27,432 nt of DNA from Pseudomonadota bacterium (GTDB lineage: Bacteria > Desulfobacterota > Syntrophobacteria > Syntrophobacterales > Syntrophobacteraceae), in NCBI GenBank assembly GCA_023416335.1, contig JAEZHY010000067.1:1-27432 (forward strand), written 5' to 3'. The notes beneath the pieces were generated by a model. The model was not told the DNA's origin and made no database searches. It saw nothing but the letters and a program-made list of their open reading frames with translations. The position numbers and the translations under genes were made by a program. This document shows, piece by piece, positions 14,832 through 22,479 of the stretch (positions are counted from its first letter, which is position 1; each line of letters begins with the position of its first letter).

Positions 14832-16566
14832 AGACAATTTCGCAGGCCCCGCTAAAGGGCACAATTCGGAAGGGTCCTCCCCGTCTGCCGGGAACAGTGA
14901 CGATCCGGGCGGTTTGCAGTCGCTTTACCGGCTGGCAACGGCCGTTCCGATCGACATGGTGAATTTGAAATCGTTTGTCCGGAAATCGTACTCGCTTCGG
15001 AGATACGACCTGCTCGAAACGTGTCTCAAAGAACTCCTGAAGACATACCCGGCGGCGAAAGAGCTTTCATATCTTCTCGCCTCCTGCCTTTTTGAACAGG
15101 GAAAAATCGAAGCAGCACTTTCCATGGCGGAGGAACTCGCCACAGCCCACCCGGACTATGAACCGCCGAGGCTCCTGCTCGATCAGGTCCGTACCGTCAC
15201 GGCAGGACGCACAATTTTCGGCGCCAATGGAACGTCGGGAGCAACGCGTTCCGATCCGGCTGCAATTCCCGGCCCCCTCCCCCGGCTCAAACTCCTGGTC
15301 GGTCCCGGCCTCTATGACGCAACCCGTAGCGAAGCGCCCCTCCTGAGAGCACTCAGGAAGGTTGCCGATGTAAAGATTTTCGATCATACGCACGATTGCT
15401 TCGAAACCGTACTCCGCAGGCTCCCGGCGGGATGGAATCCGGATGCCGTCCTGATCCGGGACTCCGAGTATTATCCGATTCCACCGGGGCTTGAGACCGC
15501 GGATCAACCCGTCTTCTGTCTGCTGGGCGACTACAATCTTTCCTTTAACCAGATGCTTCCGATAATGGGAGCCTTCGATCACTTCTTTTGCGATCTGAAG
15601 GGTGTAAGGATTTTCAACAAGCTGGGTTTCCGGAATTGCGAATATTTCTGCCTCTATGGGTACGATCCGGAAGTCCACCGCGACTACGGCCTGCCGAAGG
15701 AATACGACGTCCTTTTTATCGGGAACCTGAACCATTCCGTCCAGCAGGAACGCGAAGCACTCCTGTACCGACTCGCCCGCCTCGGGAAAAGGTACCGGGT
15801 CCATATCGCGACCAATATTTTCGGCCCGGAATACGCCATGATGCTGAACAGGTCCACTCTGGTATTCAACAGGCCGATACGCTGTGAAATCAACATGCGT
15901 TTTTTCGAAGCGCTCGCGTGCGGCGCCCTGGTATTGAACCCGCATATAGAAGAACTGGATATGCTCGGATTCTTCCCGGGCAAGCATTATCTCGCATACG
16001 ACCGGCTGGAGGAAACGATCGACGAATATGTCGGGAAATGGTCCGAGAGCAGGAAACGGGAAGCACAGGAGGACCTGCGGCATGTCATTGCCGGACATTC
16101 TTATGACAACCGTGCATGTGAGTTGGTGCAAAGGATTTCTGAAATCCGGGTGAATGTATCCGGCAGGGGTCTCAGGTCGGTTGGGAAAGAGGAGGCATCC
16201 AGGAGGTGGGAAAAACATCGATCGAACGGGATCGAAGTAGCCGGCCTGGGCCACATGGATCGTTTCGATCCCCGCCTGGTGGCCTGGCAGACCTACATGG
16301 TGAACAACGAGCTGGAGATCCGGAATTTCGATTTCAAAATGTGGACCTGGTGGATGGAACTTCTGGCAGTATCGGGCCTGCGGACCTGTCTGGCAGGTTT
16401 TCTCGATGAAAAAGAACAGGTGCTGGAAGCTTTCGGGTGTTACACGGACATAGCGGCTCAAATACGAGAGTTGAAAAAGACTGTTTCGAATTTCAATTTT
16501 TTCGCAGACCCGCTGCAAGACAAAAATTTCGGAGAGATGGATAGAGGGAGAATGGCATGGAGATGA
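14812..16566 (+). CDS. Glycosyltransferase with TPR-like N-terminus and CgeB/GT1-type C-terminus
   Basis: About 584 residues. Near residues 45-130 there are TPR-like helical pairs (SFVRKSYSLRRYDLLETCLK, then YLLASCLFEQGKIEAALSMA). Residues about 165-450 form a GT-B-type unit: DYNLSFNQMLPIMGAFDHFF, DVLFIGNLNHSVQQEREALL (about 300), and the donor-binding half MRFFEALACGALVLNPHIEEL (Glu366), as in the Glyco_trans_1_2/CgeB family. A C-terminal region (VAWQTYMVNNELEIRNFDFK) is unrecognised. No signal peptide. ATG 14812 and ATG 14821 are both possible, three and twelve bases after AGGA. The 3' end overlaps the next gene by 10 bp, so the two are co-translated. It probably works with neighbouring GT2 proteins on the same acceptor; the substrate is unknown. 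Confidence 0.8.
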   Translation: MIIMSNRDNFAGPAKGHNSEGSSPSAGNSDDPGGLQSLYRLATAVPIDMVNLKSFVRKSYSLRRYDLLETCLKELLKTYPAAKELSYLLASCLFEQGKIEAALSMAEELATAHPDYEPPRLLLDQVRTVTAGRTIFGANGTSGATRSDPAAIPGPLPRLKLLVGPGLYDATRSEAPLLRALRKVADVKIFDHTHDCFETVLRRLPAGWNPDAVLIRDSEYYPIPPGLETADQPVFCLLGDYNLSFNQMLPIMGAFDHFFCDLKGVRIFNKLGFRNCEYFCLYGYDPEVHRDYGLPKEYDVLFIGNLNHSVQQEREALLYRLARLGKRYRVHIATNIFGPEYAMMLNRSTLVFNRPIRCEINMRFFEALACGALVLNPHIEELDMLGFFPGKHYLAYDRLEETIDEYVGKWSESRKREAQEDLRHVIAGHSYDNRACELVQRISEIRVNVSGRGLRSVGKEEASRRWEKHRSNGIEVAGLGHMDRFDPRLVAWQTYMVNNELEIRNFDFKMWTWWMELLAVSGLRTCLAGFLDEKEQVLEAFGCYTDIAAQIRELKKTVSNFNFFADPLQDKNFGEMDRGRMAWR

Positions 16567-17621
16567 CAGGTTGGCAAGCCGGGTTTGGGCAGGATTCCAC
16601 TCAGGAATGGTTCAGGAAAGGGCAGGAGGCTCTTTCGGGAAACAAAGCGGCCGAAGCGGCGGAGTTTTTCGGCATGGTTCTGAAAGACAACCCGTTCAGT
16701 GCGGAGGCCCACAGGGCATTGAGTAAAGCCAACTGGGCACAGGGCAAAACGGAGGATGCGCTGAACAGCCTTACCAGGGCACTCGAACTGGATCCAAACG
16801 ACAGGGAAGCCGTGACGGAGTGTGCCCGCCTTTTCAGTGCGCTCGGGAAAAGCGATTTCGCCATGGAAGTACTCCAGTCTTACCTGGATCGTAATCCGCT
16901 GGACGATGTCGTTCGTTCGCAGGTCGAATCGCTCAACGAGGCGAAGAAAACGGGCCAGGTCCTTGCGGTCGCCGAATTTTTCAAGCAGCAGGGTGAAATC
17001 CAGTATGAACGCGGCAACCTCGCCCATGCGACGGCCTGCTTCGAAATGGCCATCGAAAACGATCCCGGAATGGCATCGGCGCACAACAGCCTGGGAGTAA
17101 TCTACTGGGAAGGGAACAATCTCGAAAAAGCGCTGGAACATTTCTACAAGGCCATGGAACTCAATCCCGAGGACCCGGAAGTACTCGGGAACAGTGCACG
17201 TGCCCTTGCAAAGGCAGGGGAATCCGATACGGCCGTCCAGGTTTACAGGGAATACCTGACCCGCTCCCCGGGAGATACCGGCGCGTGGGAGGAGTATGAA
17301 TCCCTGATCGCAACGAGTGCAGCCCCCAAGTGGAGCGCAGAGGGACTTACGGAAGAAGTGGCCGATATATACATCGATGTCGCAAAACGCCTTAAAGACA
17401 CCGGTGATCTTGCGGGAGCGGCGGACGCAATCGAAAAGGCGCTCAAAATCAGGCCGGAGGCAATCGAGGCACTCCTGGTCCTGGCTTCACTCCATAATGC
17501 GATCGGGCAGGTCGAAGATGCCGAAGCGATTCTCAATCAGGCTCTTCTGATAGACCCATCGCACCTTGCAGGGGCCGAGATGCTCAAAGCGATCAGAAAC
17601 GGGAACGGTGCGGCGGCCTGA
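16557..17621 (+). CDS. TPR-repeat protein
   Basis: The 354-residue protein consists mostly of tetratricopeptide repeats with canonical spacing, e.g. AEAAEFFGMVLKDNPFSAEA, TEDALNSLTRALELDPNDRE, LAHATACFEMAIENDPGMAS, LEKALEHFYKAMELNPEDPE, LAGAADAIEKALKIRPEAIE and VEDAEAILNQALLIDPSHLA. At least eight repeats are visible, broken by a linker near 120-140. There is no signal peptide, membrane segment or catalytic domain, so it is a scaffold. GGGAG lies six bases before the ATG, inside the end of the upstream glycosyltransferase gene. The context suggests it organises or recruits the acceptor for the island's glycosyltransferases. An in-frame ATG at 16563 is an alternative start. Confidence 0.88.
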   Translation: MEMTGWQAGFGQDSTQEWFRKGQEALSGNKAAEAAEFFGMVLKDNPFSAEAHRALSKANWAQGKTEDALNSLTRALELDPNDREAVTECARLFSALGKSDFAMEVLQSYLDRNPLDDVVRSQVESLNEAKKTGQVLAVAEFFKQQGEIQYERGNLAHATACFEMAIENDPGMASAHNSLGVIYWEGNNLEKALEHFYKAMELNPEDPEVLGNSARALAKAGESDTAVQVYREYLTRSPGDTGAWEEYESLIATSAAPKWSAEGLTEEVADIYIDVAKRLKDTGDLAGAADAIEKALKIRPEAIEALLVLASLHNAIGQVEDAEAILNQALLIDPSHLAGAEMLKAIRNGNGAAA

Positions 17622-18005
17622 CAGCATCCCGGGCGGATGAGAAGACAATAGACACATAAACTGCCAGGGTGACCGCTCAAGAGATCGCTGGAGCAAGTCG
17701 GGGCGGAGGAGCGGAGCGCGGCGGCAGGGCTGTTATAAAAAACTTCAGTCAAAGATGCTGAAGCCGGAACGGTGGACACCCGAAAAACCGGGCGCCCACT
17801 CTACGTAGCTTCGATCAAAGAGGTTGAGAGGCGCGAAGATGTTGAGGCGCGGTTTCCCGACCGCGCCGGCACGATCGTAAAACCGTGCCTCAACTCAAAA
17901 GAGATGGCAGTTAATATTCTCGTTCGAACCGCATCCGGGAGATGCACCGCCCCCCGCTGGATTCCGGCTCGGAGTAAACTGCTTTTTCCGGATAGAGACC
18001 GGCAT
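17622..18005. other. 384-bp gap within the island, containing a REP-like palindrome
   Basis: No gene is supported. The frame of the downstream glycosyltransferase remains open upstream to 17772, but it passes through repeat DNA (17841-17894) and shows no family similarity, so I treat it as non-coding. I see no strong promoter or terminator. The gap separates the 14812-17621 pair from the GT2-TPR pair. Confidence 0.55.
17841..17894. repeat. REP-like element with two overlapping palindromes
   Basis: The inner hairpin GGCGCGGT-TTCCCG-ACCGCGCC (17846-17867) is perfect. In addition GTTGAGGCGCGGTTT (17841-17855) is complementary at 14 of 15 positions to AAACCGTGCCTCAAC (17880-17894), allowing an alternative, larger fold. 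A related copy at 22150-22171 differs by an A:T for G:C exchange in the stem. Confidence 0.65.
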
Positions 18006-20015
18006 ATGCATAAACCGACAGTAACTCTTTGCATGATCGTAAAAAACGAGGAGAAGAATCTCCCGGGATGCCTGGAGAGTGTCGGCGGACTGGTGGATGA
18101 AATAGTGCTGGTCGATACGGGTTCGGAAGACGGCACGGTCCGCGTAGCTGAGTCCTTCGGTGCAAGAGTCGTGTCGATTGCCTGGCCGGGCGATTTTTCA
18201 GCGGCAAGAAATGTCTCCCTGGACCATGCCCATGGAGACTGGATCCTCTATCTCGACGCCGACGAGCGGCTGGAACCGAACGGGCATCCGGACTGCTTGA
18301 GGGAAGCCGCCTCCAACGAAATGATCGATGCGTGGTCGGTTTATATCCGGAACTACAAATACGAGGCCACGGCTTTCGATACCTCTCTGAATATCCGCTT
18401 TTTCAGAAAACTACCGGAAGTGCGGTTCGAGAACGAAGTCCACGAAAGAGTCGAACCGGCACTTGCGCGGATTGGAGCGAAAGTTGCCATTGCACCTTTC
18501 GCCATAGACCATTTCGGGTACGGCGTGAAACCGGACCTGATGAGAGAAAAGCTGCAGCGAAACCTTCTGCTGTCCAGGAAACAATTGGAGCGGGCGCCTG
18601 AAGACCCGTACTGCCTCTATTTTCTCGGGGCTACCCTGCTCCTGTTGGAAGAAAACAGGGAGAGCAGGGAATTTTTCATGCGCGCACTCGCAACGGAGAA
18701 TATTCCCCAGGTTTTGCGCGCGCTTGTTTATAATCTCCTGTCTTATCTCAGCCTGCGGGAAAACAACCCCGATGAGGCTCTTGCGCTAGCCGAGAAATCT
18801 GTCCTGCTGGCTCCCCGTCAGAACACTTCCTACCTGCTCGCGGGACTGGCGCAGTTCACAAAAAACGATTACCGCGCCGCTTTGCCGCTGCTTACCCGGG
18901 CTTACGAATTTCTGCAGCTTCCGCCCCAGAAGCGACATACCGTTCTGAGCCAGGAGTACGCTTTCGTAGACGAGCACGAATTAAATAAGCTCCTCGGCAT
19001 CTGCCTGTCCGAAACGGACCGTATGGACGAATCCGTTTCGCATCTGCGAAGATACTTCGATCTGGGGGGACGCAATCCCGAGATCATCAAACGGCTCGGA
19101 ATTCTCTGCGTGAATTCCGGCGACTATGAATCCGGGCTGGGATATCTCCAAAAAGCCGAGGAACTTGGAACGCCGATTTGCGAGATTGCACTCCCGAAGG
19201 CAATGGCCTGCCTGAAGCTCAAAGATTACAGGTGCGCCGCGGCACTGCTGGATGAAGCCGAGAAGCATCAATCCGCGGATTCGGAGAAGCTGCACCTCCT
19301 CAGGCATATGCTCCAGGGGGAATGCAACGATGCCTGTGCCCCGGATCCAATTCCCGCCGATCCGGTCCCTGTCGATCCCGTGCCGGATATCTCCCGGCCT
19401 CTCACAGGCTGTGCCCTGTTCCGGATGCAGGCCTATGAGGAAGCCCTGCCTGTGCTGCTCGAATCGTACAGGTCCGTCCTGCTCGCTTCGAAGGAGCATG
19501 GGAGCGATTTTCTGCTCGAAGAAGACATTCAAAAAGAGGACCTGATCGAAATGATCGGTGTCTGTTTTGCCCAAACCGGCAAATACGCGGAGGCGATCCC
19601 ATTCCTCAAACTCGCAGCCCGGATGAAAGACGATCCCTCGATCTCCGAACGCGCCGGGATCTGCCTACTCAATGCAGGAGACTATCCGGGAGCAAGGGAA
19701 TATCTTGAAAAAGCTCGTGCAGGGGGAATTCCTTTCGACTCTCTTGCCCTCCCCCTTTCTTTCACATGTCTCAGAACAGGTGACTTCGAACGTGCGGGAG
19801 AATACTTCCGCAATGCCCTCCCCAGGGATGAAAACGCAATAGCGGTTGCTTTCCAGCTGATCCAGGCCATGGCGGACGAGGACGGTTTTCGGCCTTATTT
19901 GTCGGATTGCCTCATGAGCAAGCTGGATGCGTTCCGATCGACTTTTCCGAATGAGCTTCAGAGATTCTTGACGGATATTCCGCCGGTAACCCCGGCCCAG
20001 GCAATTCAGGGATGA
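18006..20015 (+). CDS. GT2 glycosyltransferase with TPR repeats
   Basis: The 669-residue protein begins with a family-2 glycosyltransferase domain of the type often fused to TPRs: LCMIVKNEEKNLPGCLESV, DEIVLVDTGSEDGTV, FSAARNVSLDHAHGDW, and the metal-binding LYLDADERLEP (Asp84, Asp86), followed by FENEVHERVEP. From about residue 185 on it is helical repeats (LYFLGATLLLLEENRESREF, YLLAGLAQFTKNDYRAALPL, GICLLNAGDYPGAREYLEKA), interrupted by a Pro/Asp-rich linker DPIPADPVPVDPVPD near residue 450. Start ATG 18006 immediately precedes the GT2 core; its ribosome-binding site is weak. It is paralogous to the next gene and 13 bp upstream of it. A role in protein or surface glycosylation is inferred. 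Confidence 0.85.
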   Translation: MHKPTVTLCMIVKNEEKNLPGCLESVGGLVDEIVLVDTGSEDGTVRVAESFGARVVSIAWPGDFSAARNVSLDHAHGDWILYLDADERLEPNGHPDCLREAASNEMIDAWSVYIRNYKYEATAFDTSLNIRFFRKLPEVRFENEVHERVEPALARIGAKVAIAPFAIDHFGYGVKPDLMREKLQRNLLLSRKQLERAPEDPYCLYFLGATLLLLEENRESREFFMRALATENIPQVLRALVYNLLSYLSLRENNPDEALALAEKSVLLAPRQNTSYLLAGLAQFTKNDYRAALPLLTRAYEFLQLPPQKRHTVLSQEYAFVDEHELNKLLGICLSETDRMDESVSHLRRYFDLGGRNPEIIKRLGILCVNSGDYESGLGYLQKAEELGTPICEIALPKAMACLKLKDYRCAAALLDEAEKHQSADSEKLHLLRHMLQGECNDACAPDPIPADPVPVDPVPDISRPLTGCALFRMQAYEEALPVLLESYRSVLLASKEHGSDFLLEEDIQKEDLIEMIGVCFAQTGKYAEAIPFLKLAARMKDDPSISERAGICLLNAGDYPGAREYLEKARAGGIPFDSLALPLSFTCLRTGDFERAGEYFRNALPRDENAIAVAFQLIQAMADEDGFRPYLSDCLMSKLDAFRSTFPNELQRFLTDIPPVTPAQAIQG

Positions 20016-20028
20016 GTGGAGACGTATA

Positions 20029-21276
20029 ATGGCGCAGAAGTCCGGCCTTTCCGTATGCATGATCGTAAAGAACGAATCGGACAACATTGCGGAAGCACTG
20101 GCCAGTTTCAAATCTTTCGCGGATGAAATCGTGGTGATCGATACGGGATCCCGGGACAACACGAAAGAGATAGCCGCCCGATTCACACAGCGCATTTTCG
20201 ATTTCAAATGGGTCGACGATTTCTCGGCCGCAAGAAATTTCGCGATTTCCAGGGCTCGTATGAGCTACCAGCTCTGGCTCGATGCCGACGACAGAATTTC
20301 ACCGGCAAACCAGGCGCATATTAATTCCCTCAAATCGCATTTCGACGGCAGGAAGGCGTTCTACTTCGTTCTAGAAAACCATCAGGCGGATTCTCCGGTG
20401 AGTTCCTGCCTGCAGTTGCGGTGCATTCCCCTGGTTCCAGGGGTGAAGTTCGAGGGTCGCATCCATGAGCAGATATTCCCCAGCGCGGTGAGGCAGCGGC
20501 TGGAACTCGTAACAACCGACATCGCCATCATGCACACCGGGTACATGACCCTGGAAGTTCGGAAGGCCAAGGCTGCCCGCAATCTCGAAATACTTGAAAG
20601 AGAAAGGCAAAACGGCGCCAACTACGGCAGTCTCCATTTCTACCTTGCCTTGACACATGCCTCGCTCGAGCACAAAGACGAGGCGATCCGCTGCATGGAA
20701 ACCGCTTTGGATCTCATCCAGAGGGAAAACCTCGACAGCCACCTCATACCCGAGGGCTATCTTTTCCTGGCCCGAGTCGCTCTGGAGATGGACGACCGGG
20801 ACAAGTGTCTCAGGTACCTGACCAAGGTTAGAAGCCTGATAAATGGAAGTCCGCTTCACAACTACCAGGTGGGATTGCTCTACCAGAGACTCGGCAGGCA
20901 TGCCGATGCGGTTGCGTGCCTGACAAAGGTAACCGGAAAGAACTATGCTCCCAATTTGTTCCCCACGCAGGCGCTGCCCGGCGAACAGGAATTGCTCCTT
21001 CAAATGGCCTACAGTCTCTACTGCGGAAACGACCGGCAGGGCGCCCTGAAACTTATCCGAAAATCCGCTCCGGACGAGTCCCAAATCGGCAGAAGCTGGG
21101 AATGGATGGGAGTAAAAGCGTTTGTGTCGCAGAATATGCCGTTGGCCCAGCTCGCCCTGGAAACCGCAGTCCGGTTCGGAGACCTGGAGCCCCGCAGCTG
21201 GGAGTTCCTGGCTTCCATTTATAAACTGCGCGGGTTCGATCAAAAAGCCCGCGAATGCCTGCAGAAGGCGTCGTAG
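20029..21276 (+). CDS. GT2 glycosyltransferase with TPR repeats (second paralogue)
   Basis: The 415-residue protein has the same design as its upstream neighbour: GT2 motifs VCMIVKNESDNIAEALASF, DEIVVIDTGSRDNT, FSAARNFAISRARM, LWLDADDRISP (Asp85, Asp87) and FEGRIHEQIFP, then TPR-like repeats (LHFYLALTHASLEHKDEAIR, YLFLARVALEMDDRDKCLRY, NYQVGLLYQRLGRHADAVAC, FLASIYKLRGFDQKARECLQ). GGAG lies seven bases before the ATG. The gene is 13 bp after the previous one and surely co-transcribed. GCTCCG/CGGAGC just after the stop can form a stem but lacks a T-run. Donor and acceptor are unknown. Confidence 0.87.
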   Translation: MAQKSGLSVCMIVKNESDNIAEALASFKSFADEIVVIDTGSRDNTKEIAARFTQRIFDFKWVDDFSAARNFAISRARMSYQLWLDADDRISPANQAHINSLKSHFDGRKAFYFVLENHQADSPVSSCLQLRCIPLVPGVKFEGRIHEQIFPSAVRQRLELVTTDIAIMHTGYMTLEVRKAKAARNLEILERERQNGANYGSLHFYLALTHASLEHKDEAIRCMETALDLIQRENLDSHLIPEGYLFLARVALEMDDRDKCLRYLTKVRSLINGSPLHNYQVGLLYQRLGRHADAVACLTKVTGKNYAPNLFPTQALPGEQELLLQMAYSLYCGNDRQGALKLIRKSAPDESQIGRSWEWMGVKAFVSQNMPLAQLALETAVRFGDLEPRSWEFLASIYKLRGFDQKARECLQKAS

Positions 21277-21311
21277 GCTCCGGAGAATCTTCCGCAACAG
21301 CGGAGCTGCGG

Positions 21312-21379
21312 CCCCCATTGAGAGACGGGCGCCAATCGAAAGGGCCGATGGGTGGGAGCGAAGCGGGAACCCATCGTTT
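21312..21379. repeat. Left arm of inverted pair with 22289-22365
   Basis: CCCCCATTGAGAGACGGG, CCAA, AAAGGGCC, GATGGGTGGGAGCG and GCGGGAACCCATCG reappear as the reverse complement at 22289-22365 with small differences. The arms enclose about 0.9 kb of non-coding DNA. In this copy the target-like CGGAG is CGAAG (21359-21363). Confidence 0.65.
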
Positions 21380-21556
21380 TTTGGGGTTCATTCCCCTCAC
21401 AGCTGCCGGGAAACTCAGAGACTCTTGAATATGACTTTTTTCCGCGTGACGACTTCCCGTGTTTCCAGGCACCGACTTAATGCCTCTCCGGCCAATCATT
21501 CCCGGGCGTTCTGAAAAACGATGGGTTGTCACCCATCGCCTCAAATCATCGCGGCA
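21347..21556 (+). repeat. Dispersed repeat, direct copy of 304-520
   Basis: Same order of blocks as near the window start: GGGTGGGAGCGAAGCGGG, TTCCCCTCACAGCTGCC, GTGTTTCCAGGCACCG, ATGCCTCTCCGGCCAAT, CCCGGGCGTT, then a tight hairpin GATGGGT-TGTC-ACCCATC at 21520-21537. The hairpin is intact here and damaged in the other copy. Confidence 0.75.
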
Positions 21557-21639
21557 GCCCGCTCTGCGCTGAAGGTACTGAATAATCGCTGGTTCCCAAG
21601 CTCCCGGGGTTGTTGTCCGAATGGAGATGGGCTCCTTTA

Positions 21640-21759
21640 GCGGGCATTTTGCGACCAAGCTCCCCAACCCGTCATCCCAGCAGTGCTTCTTAGTCGGGAT
21701 CCAGAGTTTTTAAGAATTTGAATTCACTATTAATCCTCCCCAAAGGCCTGGATTCCGAT
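21640..21759 (-). repeat. Dispersed repeat, inverted copy of 580-698
   Basis: The reverse complement reads CGGAATCCAGGC, GGATTAATAGTGAATTC, AAAACTCTGG, AGCACTGCTGGGATGACGGG and AATGCCCG, following 580-698 in order. It is non-coding. Confidence 0.7.
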
Positions 21760-22033
21760 GTCCATCGGAATGACGAGTCGGGGCTCTGCGAGCCATTCGG
21801 GGCTGCCGCACTGATTTGGGCAACAGCCCCTCTTGCTTGGGAACCCCGGCCCCGGGAGCGATGAATTGCCCGCAACGGCCCCCGTCCACCCCGTCATTTT
21901 CCCGCAGATCGTCTCCCCAACCAAGCGGCAAACAAATCTAATCCACCGAAATCAATTCGCTATTCTGTCGGAAAGGTAAAATCTGAATAATAGGCGCAGC
22001 TTTGTGAGAGGAAGCCGGAGCTTCCCAAACGGG

Positions 22034-22060
22034 GGTTCCCAAGCAGGGAGCTTAGGAACC
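22034..22060. repeat. GGTTCCCAAG-family palindrome, imperfect copy
   Basis: GGTTCCCAAG (22034-22043) faces CTTAGGAACC (22051-22060), complementary at nine of ten positions. AGCGG follows, as it does after the perfect copy at 988-1013. Confidence 0.5.
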
Positions 22061-22149
22061 AGCGGTTGGCCTAAGTTGTTGATGCATATGAGGCGGACCT
22101 TGGGAACCAGCGGAACGAGAGCCAAAAACCGCCGTTCCCGCTGAGTTGA

Positions 22150-22171
22150 GGCACGGTTTCCTGACCGTGCC
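22150..22171. repeat. REP-like hairpin, CGGTTTCCTGACCG variant
   Basis: GGCACGGT-TTCCTG-ACCGTGCC is a perfect 8-bp stem. Relative to 17846-17867 the fourth stem pair is A:T instead of G:C, changed on both sides, and one loop base differs. The flanks GAGTTGA and CGGC also match. Confidence 0.65.
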
Positions 22172-22288
22172 GGCCTGGAACCGAGAAAATGGCCGGTCGG
22201 GAGATCGCGCAACAGCCAGGGAAAGGTATTCTGTGCGTAAGGGCAGGCGCCATTTTAAGCATAATGCTAATTGATTCGATTTGATTCC

Positions 22289-22365
22289 AAAAGCGATGGG
22301 TTCCCGCTCCGCTCCCACCCATCCTACGGCCCTTTTCCAGTTGGTGCCCCGTCTCTCAATGGGGG
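22289..22365. repeat. Right arm of inverted pair with 21312-21379
   Basis: Reverse complement of the left arm, including an intact GATGGGT/ACCCATC hairpin and an unoccupied CTCCG target-like site at 22307-22311. Confidence 0.65.
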
Positions 22366-22479
22366 TGTGGCGCCCTGGAGCCCTTAAGGCGCCTACACCT
22401 CAAAATCATCGCGGCAGCCTCGAACCTCGGGGAACCGGCGATTCTATGTATCCGGTTCTTACACGAGACTCGGCATTTC

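Larger units (their letters stand above)
21277..22479. other. 1.2-kb gene-free repeat block
   Basis: No credible gene on either strand; small frames are translations of repeats that also occur near 0.3-0.7 kb. It contains, in order, a direct copy of the 304-520 repeat, an inverted copy of 580-698, GGTTCCCAAG-type palindromes, a REP hairpin, and an inverted copy of its own left end. AATCATCGCGGCAGCC occurs at about 21545 and again at about 22402. Confidence 0.65.

Noticed and set aside
15067..16518. 483-codon minus-strand open frame opposite the CgeB-like glycosyltransferase
   Set aside because: It is a shadow: the plus strand encodes a protein with recognisable glycosyltransferase motifs, and the minus product has no family features. 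Long antisense frames are common in GC-rich genes.
17772..18005. N-terminal extension of the GT2-TPR protein
   Set aside because: The frame is open but passes through the REP-like element at 17841-17894, and the GT2 fold starts right after ATG 18006.
21277..22479. Transposase or integrase remnants in the repeat block
   Set aside because: I looked for DDE, tyrosine-recombinase or Y1 motifs in all frames and saw none; the block looks like non-autonomous repeats only.
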